Shown one piece after another: positions 52,123-59,753 of a DNA stretch of 64,000 nucleotides (position 1 is its first letter; each line of letters opens with the position of its first letter). The notes beneath the pieces are model-generated. The model worked only from the letters and a program-made list of their open reading frames with translations. It did no database searches and had not been told where the DNA came from. The position numbers were made by a program, and so were the translations under genes. This stretch comes from Terripilifer sp031921685 (GTDB lineage: Bacteria > Pseudomonadota > Alphaproteobacteria > Rhizobiales > Beijerinckiaceae): assembly GCF_031921685.1 (NCBI RefSeq), contig NZ_JAPDHU010000002.1:248001-312000 (forward strand), read 5' to 3'.

Positions 52123-53088
52123 ATGAGAGGCGGAAGGGCGCTGCTTGTTGCGGCATTCACCACGATGGTCGCGATCACCACGGCGGCGGCGGACTGGCCC
52201 TCGCGCCCGGTCAAGATCGTCGTGCCGTTCGGCGCCGGCGGTCAGTCGGACATTGTCGCGCGCATCATCGCGCAATCGTTCAGCGATACGTTCAAGCAGC
52301 AATTCTTCGTCGAGAACCAGGGCGGTGGTGGCGGTATCATCGCGTCGCGGTCGGTGGTGCGCGCCGAGCCCGATGGGCACACGCTGATGATCACCGGCAT
52401 GGCGACCAATGTCTTGGCGCCGGCCTTGCAGAAGGATATCGGCTTCGATCCGGTCGGCGATTTTACTCACATCGCCTATATCGGCGGCTCGCCCAGCGCC
52501 TTCGTGGTTCATCCTTCCACGGGCGTGAAGACCTTCGAGGACTTCATGACCTGGGGCAAAAACCAACCGGAAGGCGTTCAATATGTTTCGCCGGGCGTCG
52601 GCTCGGGCAGTGGTTCGGTGGCCGAATTCTTTGCCGCCAAGGCCGGCATGAAGCTCGCCCATGTGCCGCATCGCGGCGGCAACACCGCCGTTGCCGATCT
52701 CATCGCCGGTCATATCAAGATGGGCAGTCTGACCTGGTCGACCGTGCGCGAGCATATCAATTCAGGATCGCTCATCCCCATCGCGGTCTCCTCGGGTGAG
52801 CGGATTTCCGACTTCCCGAATATCCCGACCTTCAAGGAGAAGGGTTATCCCGATGTCGTTACCACGGTCTGGCTTTCGTTGTCTGGTCCGCGCGGCCTTC
52901 CTGACGACATCACCAAGAAGCTGAATGCGGAACTCAACCGCATTATTCAGACCCGTCCCTTGGAGGAACATCTCAAGCGCGATGCATTCGACATCCAGCT
53001 CATGTCCCCCGCGCAGGTGACGCAGCTCATGAAGTCTGAATACGAGAAATGGGTTCCCGCCATCCGGCAGGCCCTTAAGATCAACTAG
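52123..53088 (+). CDS. Bug-type tripartite tricarboxylate transporter binding protein
   Basis: A 321-residue periplasmic receptor. A signal peptide (ALLVAAFTTMVAITTAAA) is followed by the Bug core: DWPSRPVKIVVPFGAGGQSD, NQGGGGGIIASRSVVRAEPD, and HVPHRGGNTAVADLIAGHIK. The end YEKWVPAIRQALKIN is typical. AGGAGGGGAAACG precedes the ATG at 52123, so the upstream reading from 52093 is rejected. No TctAB genes are nearby; it is an orphan, like the TctC-like gene at 4508. Confidence 0.92.
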   Translation: MRGGRALLVAAFTTMVAITTAAADWPSRPVKIVVPFGAGGQSDIVARIIAQSFSDTFKQQFFVENQGGGGGIIASRSVVRAEPDGHTLMITGMATNVLAPALQKDIGFDPVGDFTHIAYIGGSPSAFVVHPSTGVKTFEDFMTWGKNQPEGVQYVSPGVGSGSGSVAEFFAAKAGMKLAHVPHRGGNTAVADLIAGHIKMGSLTWSTVREHINSGSLIPIAVSSGERISDFPNIPTFKEKGYPDVVTTVWLSLSGPRGLPDDITKKLNAELNRIIQTRPLEEHLKRDAFDIQLMSPAQVTQLMKSEYEKWVPAIRQALKIN

Positions 53089-53113
53089 AGCCTGAGGGAC
53101 AGGGCCGGCTGGC

Positions 53114-53533
53114 TTAGCCGGCCCAGATGCCGATCTCGCCCGACGGATAGATGCGCCAGGATTTCAGGCCGGACTTGGCAATCACCGTGCGGCCTTCTTT
53201 GGCCTTCATGACCAGGAACTTGAACATCTGCGGATTGCGCCAGGCGAAGGGCGTCGAAGGATCGACCACAGCCTGGTATTCGCCGGATTCGTCGTCGTCC
53301 ATCAGGATGGTGCCGACCTTATCGGGCCGCAGGTTGGCACCGATCGAGCGTTCCATCTTCCAGTCGCATTCGAAGTCCTGGCAGACCTCGGGGCGCTTGG
53401 CATAGATCTTACAGCCAACCCCGAGCACGCAATTGCTGCACAGAATGCCGGCATCCTTCTCGAAGTGATCAATCACCAAGATCTTGCAGCACAGGTTGCA
53501 GGCGCCGCAGCCTTTTCCCGGTATGTCGCCCAT
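53114..53533 (-). CDS. YkgJ-type cysteine-cluster protein
   Basis: A 139-residue protein with the zinc- or iron-binding cysteine array of the YkgJ family: CGACNLCC (Cys9, 12, 15, 16), CSNC (32, 35), Cys41, and CQDFEC (51, 56). The rest is a compact alpha/beta tail ending in GEIGIWAG. The cluster suggests a metal or Fe-S site; function unproven. It is transcribed alone, converging with the Bug-type gene. Confidence 0.85.
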   Translation of the reverse strand: MGDIPGKGCGACNLCCKILVIDHFEKDAGILCSNCVLGVGCKIYAKRPEVCQDFECDWKMERSIGANLRPDKVGTILMDDDESGEYQAVVDPSTPFAWRNPQMFKFLVMKAKEGRTVIAKSGLKSWRIYPSGEIGIWAG

Positions 53534-53691
53534 CGTTCAGTCCTGATTGTCCTCGCGCCCATAGGCGCGCGCTCATGCGCGAATCTCTCGCACAAGATGG
53601 CATTGTGCCGTGCTGATGCAAGGCCATGCAATGCCATCCATGGCGATTCAAGGCATATATCGGGCCAAAACGATAGATAGCGGCCTCAGCG

Positions 53692-54135
53692 TTAAGCTGG
53701 CTTATGATCGCCTTGCTCGAACAGCCGATCGTAATGGGCTTGGTTCAAGGTGGTGATCTCCCACCAGGAGCCATCCTGGTCGAGCAGCCGGAAGGCGCGG
53801 AAAGGCCCGTCATCCTTGACCGGCGTGATCTCGCGGATGCCGAAGTCATCGCGATGGACTTGCGCCGCCTCATGGGCATCGTCCACCTCGGCGGCCGTGC
53901 GTACCGACAGTTTGAAGTGGTTCTGCTGACCCTGGATCTTGGCATCGCCTTCCACGCAGACGCAGACGACGGACCAAGGGCCGCCCTTCCACAGATATTG
54001 CGCTTCCGGCAGCGGGCGCACCACGTCGACGCCCAGGAACTCGCCGAGGAAACGGCGCGTCTTGGCCATGTCGGAACATTCGATCGTGCCGTGCGAGAAG
54101 GATTGGGTGGCGACAAGCGGTTGTGTGGCGGTCAT
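53692..54135 (-). CDS. VOC-family (glyoxalase/bleomycin resistance) protein 1
   Basis: A 147-residue vicinal oxygen chelate protein. HGTIECSDMAKTRRFLGEFL is the first beta-alpha unit, and FRAFRLLDQDGSWWEITTL the last strand with the metal-ligand Glu. A possible first ligand is the His in SFSHGTIEC. MTATQPL at 54135 is the start, the upstream frame being spurious. It is 10 bp downstream of a second VOC gene and may form a heterodimer or split extradiol-type enzyme with it. Confidence 0.85.
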   Translation of the reverse strand: MTATQPLVATQSFSHGTIECSDMAKTRRFLGEFLGVDVVRPLPEAQYLWKGGPWSVVCVCVEGDAKIQGQQNHFKLSVRTAAEVDDAHEAAQVHRDDFGIREITPVKDDGPFRAFRLLDQDGSWWEITTLNQAHYDRLFEQGDHKPA

Positions 54136-54145
54136 CTCTGTCTCC

Positions 54146-54658
54146 TCAGGCCTGTTCATCGTGGACTTGGTCGCCGCGCTCGCGGATCGTGGTGTAGAGC
54201 AGGTCGGGGGTCCGGTACTCGACCTCCCACCAATTGCTGTCGGCATCGACGAAGTAGAAGGCATAGGAGCCATGGCGGAAGCGCGGCTTCTGCACCCGGC
54301 CCAGACCATATTCGGCCTTCGCCGCATCGACCCGCTTATGCGCCTCGTCCACCGCCGCTTGGCTGTCGACGAACACGCCCCAGTGATTGAGCATTTCCTG
54401 CGGGACGTCGATCGTCTCCGCCTGGCGTGCCTCCAGCACCCAATAGGGTTTGCCGTGCAGCGCTTCGCCCGGCTTGTGGCCGCGCTCGCGGGCCAGGAAG
54501 ACGCCAGGCTCGGGGCTCACGCATTCAAGGCCGAGGACGTTCTCGCACATGCTCCGTGCGCGCGTGAGATCCTTGGTGACGAAGGTGCCGCAGACGATGG
54601 ATGTCGGCTGGATGATCGGTTCAACTGAAATATCGGCGACTTGCTGTACGGCTGTCAT
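54146..54658 (-). CDS. VOC-family (glyoxalase/bleomycin resistance) protein 2
   Basis: A 170-residue VOC protein: TSIVCGTFVTKDLTRARSMC starts the fold, NHWGVFVDSQAAVDEAHKRV is the second module strand with a His, and HGSYAFYFVDADSNWWEVEY carries the terminal metal-ligand Glu. Substrate unknown. It lies between the FNR-type reductase and the first VOC gene on one strand, so the three are likely cotranscribed. Confidence 0.85.
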   Translation of the reverse strand: MTAVQQVADISVEPIIQPTSIVCGTFVTKDLTRARSMCENVLGLECVSPEPGVFLARERGHKPGEALHGKPYWVLEARQAETIDVPQEMLNHWGVFVDSQAAVDEAHKRVDAAKAEYGLGRVQKPRFRHGSYAFYFVDADSNWWEVEYRTPDLLYTTIRERGDQVHDEQA

Positions 54659-54713
54659 GGTTCCCTCCTCGAAATGATCTATGCGCGAAACGATCTATGC
54701 GGTTGAACGAAGG

Positions 54714-55670
54714 CTACAGGTCGAGCACCAGCGTTTGCCCGGGCAGGGCGCGGGAAACGCAGATCTGCATCTCGGTTTCGCGTTCCTCGTCGGTCAGCAC
54801 GTCGTCGCGATGATCGACGCCGCCGCTGACGACGGCTGTGCGGCACGTGCCACACACGCCTTCCCGACAGAGGGTCTTGATGCGGAAGCCTTCGGCTTTC
54901 AGCACATCGAGGATCGACTTGTCGGCGGGCACCGTGAACTGTTTGCCGCTGCGCTGCAGGACGATGTCGAAGGGCGCGTCGGTGTTGCGCGGCGCCGTCT
55001 CGTCTTCGGCCCCCCGGAACAATTCATAATGCACGCTGCCTTTGGGCCAATGGCTCGTGGTTTCGCGCACCGCGCGGATGAGACCTGCCGGGCCGCAGAC
55101 ATAGGTATGTCCACCGGACGGTCGCTCGTGCAGCAATTGCGCGACGTTAAGCCCGCGCGCCGGATCGCCGCCATCGAGATGCAGCGTGAAGCGATCGGGA
55201 AATTCGGCCTCGAACAGATCGACGAAGGCGGCCATGTCGCGGCTGCGGGCACAGTAATGAATATGGAAGGGCGTCTGCATCGCCGAAAGCCGCCGCGCCA
55301 TGGCGAGGATCGGCGTTACGCCGATGCCGCCGGCGATCAGCAGATGATGCTCGCCCGCTTCGTTGAGCGCGAAATTGTTGAGCGGCTCCGATGATTCGAG
55401 AACGTCGCCTTCTTTTAGATGGGCGTGAATCCATTCCGAACCGCCGCGGCTGTTTTCCTCGCGCTGCACGGCGATGATGTAGCGATGGGTTTCCCGCGGA
55501 TCGTTGAGCAGCGAATAGGAGCGGGCCTCGCCGTCGCCGATCGCAGGCAGATCGATGTCGAGATGGGCGCCGGCCGTGAAGGCAGGCAGGGTTGAACCCG
55601 TTGGATCGACCAGTTCGATGGCCTTAATCCGCGCTGTCGCATCCGCGATGCTGGCGACTTTCAAGTGCAT
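54714..55670 (-). CDS. VanB/phthalate-reductase-type oxidoreductase with C-terminal [2Fe-2S] domain
   Basis: A 318-residue reductase that moves electrons from NAD(P)H through flavin and a plant-type [2Fe-2S] cluster to a Rieske oxygenase. The flavin site is GEARSYSLLNDP, the nucleotide site IAGGIGVTPILAMARRL and YVCGPAGLIRAV. Cluster cysteines are in LCREGVCGTC with the fourth in QICVSRALPG. MHLKVASI at 55670 is the start. No oxygenase gene is adjacent here; the nearest is at 31922. Its neighbours are two VOC genes. Confidence 0.92.
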   Translation of the reverse strand: MHLKVASIADATARIKAIELVDPTGSTLPAFTAGAHLDIDLPAIGDGEARSYSLLNDPRETHRYIIAVQREENSRGGSEWIHAHLKEGDVLESSEPLNNFALNEAGEHHLLIAGGIGVTPILAMARRLSAMQTPFHIHYCARSRDMAAFVDLFEAEFPDRFTLHLDGGDPARGLNVAQLLHERPSGGHTYVCGPAGLIRAVRETTSHWPKGSVHYELFRGAEDETAPRNTDAPFDIVLQRSGKQFTVPADKSILDVLKAEGFRIKTLCREGVCGTCRTAVVSGGVDHRDDVLTDEERETEMQICVSRALPGQTLVLDL

Positions 55671-55789
55671 GGTTGCGTCCCTCCGCCGGCGGCTTGTCCT
55701 CCCCACGCCGACGGTCTGAGACTAGCGAGGGTATTTTTAAAAGTAAACTAGGTAGGGCAAAATTATTCGTGCAGGCATGGCCCGAATTG

Positions 55790-55860
55790 CAGGGCCAAAT
55801 CACAGGGCCAAATCATAGGGCCAAATCACAGGGCCAAATCACAGGGCCAAATCACAGGGC
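55790..55860. repeat. 13-bp tandem repeat, five copies plus a partial
   Basis: The unit CAGGGCCAAATCA is repeated at 55790, 55803, 55816 (first base T), 55829 and 55842, followed by CAGGGC. It lies in the 269-bp gap between the divergent reductase and fabD genes, 80 bp before fabD. There are no spacers, so it is not a CRISPR array. A unit length near 1.25 helical turns does not phase sites on one DNA face. Confidence 0.9.
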
Positions 55861-55939
55861 ATTGACGCCGCCCCGGCGGTCCGCCTTGACTTGACCCGTC
55901 CTGCGATGCCACTCGCAGCGAACTTTTGAGGGGCAAAGC

Positions 55940-56884
55940 ATGAGCATAGCATTTACCTTTCCCGGTCAGGGATCGCAGGCCGTCGGTATGGGCAAGGCGC
56001 TCGCCGATGCCTTCCCCCAGGCCGCCGCTGTTTTCGCCGAGGTCGACGAAGCTCTGTCGCAGAAATTGTCGACCCTGATGTTCGAGGGGCCGGAGGCGGA
56101 TCTGACTTTGACCGCCAACGCCCAGCCGGCGCTGATGGCGGTCAGCCTGGCCGTCGTGCGGGTGCTGGAGGCCGAGGCCGGCCTCGACCTGGCGCGTGAC
56201 GCGCAATTCGTCGCCGGCCATTCGCTCGGCGAATATTCGGCGCTGGCCGCCGCCGGCAGCTTCTCCCTGGCCGATACGGCGCGTCTGCTGCGTCAGCGCG
56301 GCGAGGCCATGCAAAAGGCTGTGCCGGTCGGGCAGGGCGCCATGGCGGCTCTCCTCGGCCTCGATTACGAGACCGGCGTGGCCGTGGCAGCCGAGGCGGC
56401 CGGGCCGAGCGACGTCTGCCAGATCGCCAATGACAACGGCGGCGGTCAGGTCGTCGCCTCGGGCCATAAGGCGGCTGTCGAGCGCGCCGTCGAAATCGCC
56501 AAGGCCAAGGGCGCGCGCCGCGCCTTGATGCTGCCGGTCTCCGCGCCCTTCCATTGCGCCTTGATGCAGCCGGCGGCCGATGCCATGCGCGAGGCGCTCG
56601 CCCGCGTCACCATCCGCTCGCCGAAAGTGCCGCTCGTCGCCAATGTCCTGGCCGCGCCGATCAGCGAGCCCGACGAGATCCGCAAGCGGCTCGTCGAACA
56701 GGTGACGGGCACGGTCCGGTGGCGTGAATCGGTGGCCTATATGGCCAGCGAAGGCGTGACCACTTTCTATGAACCGGGCGCTGGCAAGGTTTTGTCCGGC
56801 CTCGTCAAGCGTATCGCCGAAGGCGCGTCGGGCATTGCCATCGGCCAGCCCGTCGATATCGAGACCTTCAAGTCGCGTCCCTGA
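55940..56884 (+). CDS. fabD: Malonyl-CoA:ACP transacylase
   Basis: A 314-residue enzyme that loads malonate onto acyl carrier protein. The N-terminal FTFPGQGSQAVGMGKAL, the nucleophile Ser95 in VAGHSLGEYSALAA, the conserved Arg in LLRQRGEAMQKAVP and the histidine in VSAPFHCALMQPA are all present. It opens the fabD-fabG-acpP-fabF set. Confidence 0.97.
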   Translation: MSIAFTFPGQGSQAVGMGKALADAFPQAAAVFAEVDEALSQKLSTLMFEGPEADLTLTANAQPALMAVSLAVVRVLEAEAGLDLARDAQFVAGHSLGEYSALAAAGSFSLADTARLLRQRGEAMQKAVPVGQGAMAALLGLDYETGVAVAAEAAGPSDVCQIANDNGGGQVVASGHKAAVERAVEIAKAKGARRALMLPVSAPFHCALMQPAADAMREALARVTIRSPKVPLVANVLAAPISEPDEIRKRLVEQVTGTVRWRESVAYMASEGVTTFYEPGAGKVLSGLVKRIAEGASGIAIGQPVDIETFKSRP

Positions 56885-56909
56885 TCATTATTTTATCGAG
56901 GAGTTTTCC

Positions 56910-57647
56910 ATGTTCGACCTGTCCGGCATGAACGCGTTGGTGACCGGTGCCACCGGCGGTCTCGGCGGCGCCATCGCCAAGACGCTTCACGCCCAGGGCG
57001 CGGTGGTGGGCCTGTCGGGCACGCGCACCGAGGCGCTTGAAGCCTTGGCCAAGGAGCTTGGCGAGCGCGCCCACGTGCTGCCCTGCAATCTCGGCGACAA
57101 GGATCAGGTCGAAGCGCTGGTGCCGGCGGCTGAAAAGGCGATGGGGCAGGTCGATATTCTGGTCAACAATGCCGGTATCACCCGCGACGGTCTGTTCATG
57201 CGCATGAAGGACGAGGACTGGGACACGGTTCTCGCCGTCAATCTGACGTCCGCGTTCCGGCTGTCGCGCGCCGCTCTGCGGGGCATGATGAAGCGCCGCT
57301 TCGGCCGCATCATTTCCATCACCTCGATCGTCGGCGTCACCGGCAATCCCGGCCAGGGCAATTACGCCGCCTCCAAGGCCGGCATGATCGGCATGACCAA
57401 ATCACTCGCCGCCGAAGTCGCGAGCCGCACCGTGACGGTCAATTGCGTCGCCCCGGGCTTCATTCGCAGCCCCATGACCGATGTGCTGAACGACAAGCAG
57501 AAAGAGACGATCATGGCCAACATTCCGGCCGGCCGACTCGGCGAAGGTGAGGATATTGGGGCCGCCGTGGCTTATTTGGCGAGCCGCGAAGCCTCCTACG
57601 TGACCGGCCAGACCCTCCATGTAAATGGTGGTATGGCTATGATTTAA
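56910..57647 (+). CDS. fabG: 3-oxoacyl-ACP reductase
   Basis: A 245-residue SDR of fatty acid elongation. VTGATGGLGGAIAKTL is the NADP loop, LVNNAGITRDGLFMRM the conserved NNAG, ISITSIVGVTGNPGQGNYAA and SKAG contain the catalytic Ser, Tyr and Lys. The ATG at 56910 follows CGAGGAG, 25 bp after fabD. Confidence 0.97.
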   Translation: MFDLSGMNALVTGATGGLGGAIAKTLHAQGAVVGLSGTRTEALEALAKELGERAHVLPCNLGDKDQVEALVPAAEKAMGQVDILVNNAGITRDGLFMRMKDEDWDTVLAVNLTSAFRLSRAALRGMMKRRFGRIISITSIVGVTGNPGQGNYAASKAGMIGMTKSLAAEVASRTVTVNCVAPGFIRSPMTDVLNDKQKETIMANIPAGRLGEGEDIGAAVAYLASREASYVTGQTLHVNGGMAMI

Positions 57648-57664
57648 TTGAAAATAACGGGATA

Positions 57665-57688
57665 TTGCCGAGCTATTCGGCAAAATTT
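57665..57688 (+). terminator. Weak terminator candidate after fabG
   Basis: TTGCCGA-GCTAT-TCGGCAA is a perfect 7-bp stem 17 bp past fabG, followed by AATTT. It may partly end fabDG transcription. The remaining gap to acpP (57690-57935) shows no gene and should hold the acpP promoter. Confidence 0.4.
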
Positions 57689-57935
57689 CGGCGCCTCTCG
57701 CCTTGGAAAACGAAGTATGCTACGAGCGCCCAATTCCGCCGGTCTTGGTCGCTGGTGCATTGTCCGCTCAAGACAGGCGCCGTGACTTTTGTTAGAAGGA
57801 TCGTCCCGCGCGGACAGATTGAAGGCCGGTAAGGGTAATGGCGGATCGGATTGGCTGACAGCGCGTTTTGGTTTCGCGGGTCGGATGATGGGCAGATCGC
57901 CTGACTGTTTCTGAAATTAACGGGGAAGTTTGAAA

Positions 57936-58175
57936 ATGAGCGATGTCGCCGAGCGCGTGAAGAAGATTGTGGTGGAGCATCTGGGCGTCGATGCCGACAA
58001 GGTGGTCGACAATGCCAATTTCATCGATGACCTCGGCGCTGACTCACTCGACACTGTCGAACTCGTGATGGCCTTCGAGGAAGAGTTCGGCGTTGAGATT
58101 CCGGACGATGCCGCTGAGACGATCGTCACGGTCGGCGACGCCATCAAGTTCCTGGATAAGGCCCAGTCGGCCTAA
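57936..58175 (+). CDS. acpP: Acyl carrier protein
   Basis: A 79-residue ACP. Ser37 in DDLGADSLDTVELVM receives the phosphopantetheine arm. MSDVAERVKKIVVEHLGVD is a standard start, with GGGGAAG upstream. The strong codon bias and a private terminator fit a highly expressed gene. Confidence 0.97.
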   Translation: MSDVAERVKKIVVEHLGVDADKVVDNANFIDDLGADSLDTVELVMAFEEEFGVEIPDDAAETIVTVGDAIKFLDKAQSA

Positions 58176-58230
58176 GTCTCGCTTCGCTCGAGCGATCGGG
58201 CACGTGACTGCCGTCTCGGCGATTCACATG

Positions 58231-58257
58231 AAAGGGCCGGGCTTTCCGGCCCTTTTG
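58231..58257 (+). terminator. acpP terminator
   Basis: AAAGGGCCGG-GCTTT-CCGGCCCTTTTGT is a strong hairpin with T-run 55 bp after the acpP stop codon and 74 bp before fabF. Confidence 0.88.
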
Positions 58258-58330
58258 TATTGTTTTGGCTCTGTTCACGTTTGGGCATGATATCCCGGCC
58301 AAACGTGTTGAATATTTTGGGAGATATGGC

Positions 58331-59593
58331 TTGAGGCGCGTCGTCGTAACCGGCATCGGAATGGTTTCGCCGTTGGCAAACGGTGCGGAAGAAACTTGGC
58401 AGCGCATTCTGGCGTCCAAGAGCGGTGCGGCTCGGATTGAAAAATTCGAGGTCGCCGATCTGCCGTGTCAGATCGCTTGCGAAGTGCCGCGCGGCGATGG
58501 CTCCGATGGCAGCTTCAATCCCGACCAGTGGATGGAGCCGAAGGAGCAGCGCAAGGTCGACGATTACATCCTGTACGGCATTGCCGCCGCGACCCAGGCT
58601 TTGGCCGACGCCAATTGGGCGCCGCAGACCTATGAGGACCAGATCGCCACCGGCGTGTTGATCGGTTCAGGCATCGGCGGCCTCAGCGGTATTTACGAGA
58701 CGTCGCTGGTGCTCAAGGAGCGCGGCCCGCGCCGCGTCTCGCCGTTCTTCATTCCCGGCCGCCTCATCAATCTCGTTTCGGGCTATGTTTCGATCCAGCA
58801 CGGCCTCAAGGGGCCGAACCATTCGGTCGTCACCGCCTGTTCGACCGGCGCCCATGCTATTGGCGATGCCGGCCGCCTGATCGCGCTCGGCGATGCCGAC
58901 GTGATGGTGGCGGGTGGCGCCGAGTCGGCCGTCTGCCGCATCGGCATGGCCGGTTTTGCCGCCTGCCGCGCGTTATCCACCGGTTTTAACGACCAGCCCG
59001 AGAAGGGCTCGCGTCCCTACGACAAGGACCGCGACGGCTTCGTGATGGGCGAGGGCGCCGGTTGCGTCGTGCTCGAGGAATACGAGCATGCCAAGGCGCG
59101 TGGCGCCAAAATCTACGCCGAACTCATCGGCTACGGCCTTTCGGGCGACGCCTATCACATCACCGCCCCGGCGGAGGATGGCGATGGCGCCTTCCGCTGC
59201 ATGTCGATGGCGATCAAGCGGGCCGGCATTTCCGCTTCGGACCTCGATTACATCAACGCCCACGGCACCTCGACGCCTCTCGGCGACGAGATCGAGCTCG
59301 GTGCGGTTCAGCGGCTCGTCGGCAATGCGGCCAGCAAGGTGTCGATGTCGTCGACGAAATCGGCGATCGGCCATCTTTTGGGCGCCGCCGGCGCGGTCGA
59401 GGCCATTTTCAGCGTGCTGGCGATCCGCGACAATGTCGCACCGCCGACACTGAACCTGGATAATCCGTCGGTCGACACGCCGATCGATCTGGTGCCGCAC
59501 AAGCCGCGGCAGCGGGAGATCAACATCGCGTTGTCGAACTCGTTTGGCTTTGGTGGCACCAATGCCTCGGTGATTTTCCGCCGGATGCATTAA
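58331..59593 (+). CDS. fabF: 3-oxoacyl-ACP synthase II
   Basis: A 420-residue condensing enzyme of fatty acid elongation. The active-site Cys is in SVVTACSTGAHAIGDA, the two histidines in YINAHGTSTPLGDEIE and STKSAIGHLLGAAGA. FGFGGTNASVIF closes the fold. The start is a TTG at 58331, 8 bp after GGGAG; the ATG 6 bp earlier is out of frame and the longer reading from 58265 crosses the terminator region. Confidence 0.96.
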   Translation: MRRVVVTGIGMVSPLANGAEETWQRILASKSGAARIEKFEVADLPCQIACEVPRGDGSDGSFNPDQWMEPKEQRKVDDYILYGIAAATQALADANWAPQTYEDQIATGVLIGSGIGGLSGIYETSLVLKERGPRRVSPFFIPGRLINLVSGYVSIQHGLKGPNHSVVTACSTGAHAIGDAGRLIALGDADVMVAGGAESAVCRIGMAGFAACRALSTGFNDQPEKGSRPYDKDRDGFVMGEGAGCVVLEEYEHAKARGAKIYAELIGYGLSGDAYHITAPAEDGDGAFRCMSMAIKRAGISASDLDYINAHGTSTPLGDEIELGAVQRLVGNAASKVSMSSTKSAIGHLLGAAGAVEAIFSVLAIRDNVAPPTLNLDNPSVDTPIDLVPHKPRQREINIALSNSFGFGGTNASVIFRRMH

Positions 59594-59753
59594 GCTAAAC
59601 GGCCGGTTGTGGCCGTTAAGGCCATGACGAAAAACGAGCATCTGACCTGTGGATACCTTATTTCGCCACAATCGGTTCTAAGGTAGGCTCGCCCTGGCGA
59701 TCATGCGGACATCCTTCCGCGGTTGCAGGTCGTAAGCGTGGATCGGAGTGAAG

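Noticed and set aside
55790..55860. CRISPR array
   Set aside because: The repeats are 13 bp and contiguous with no spacers, and there are no cas genes.
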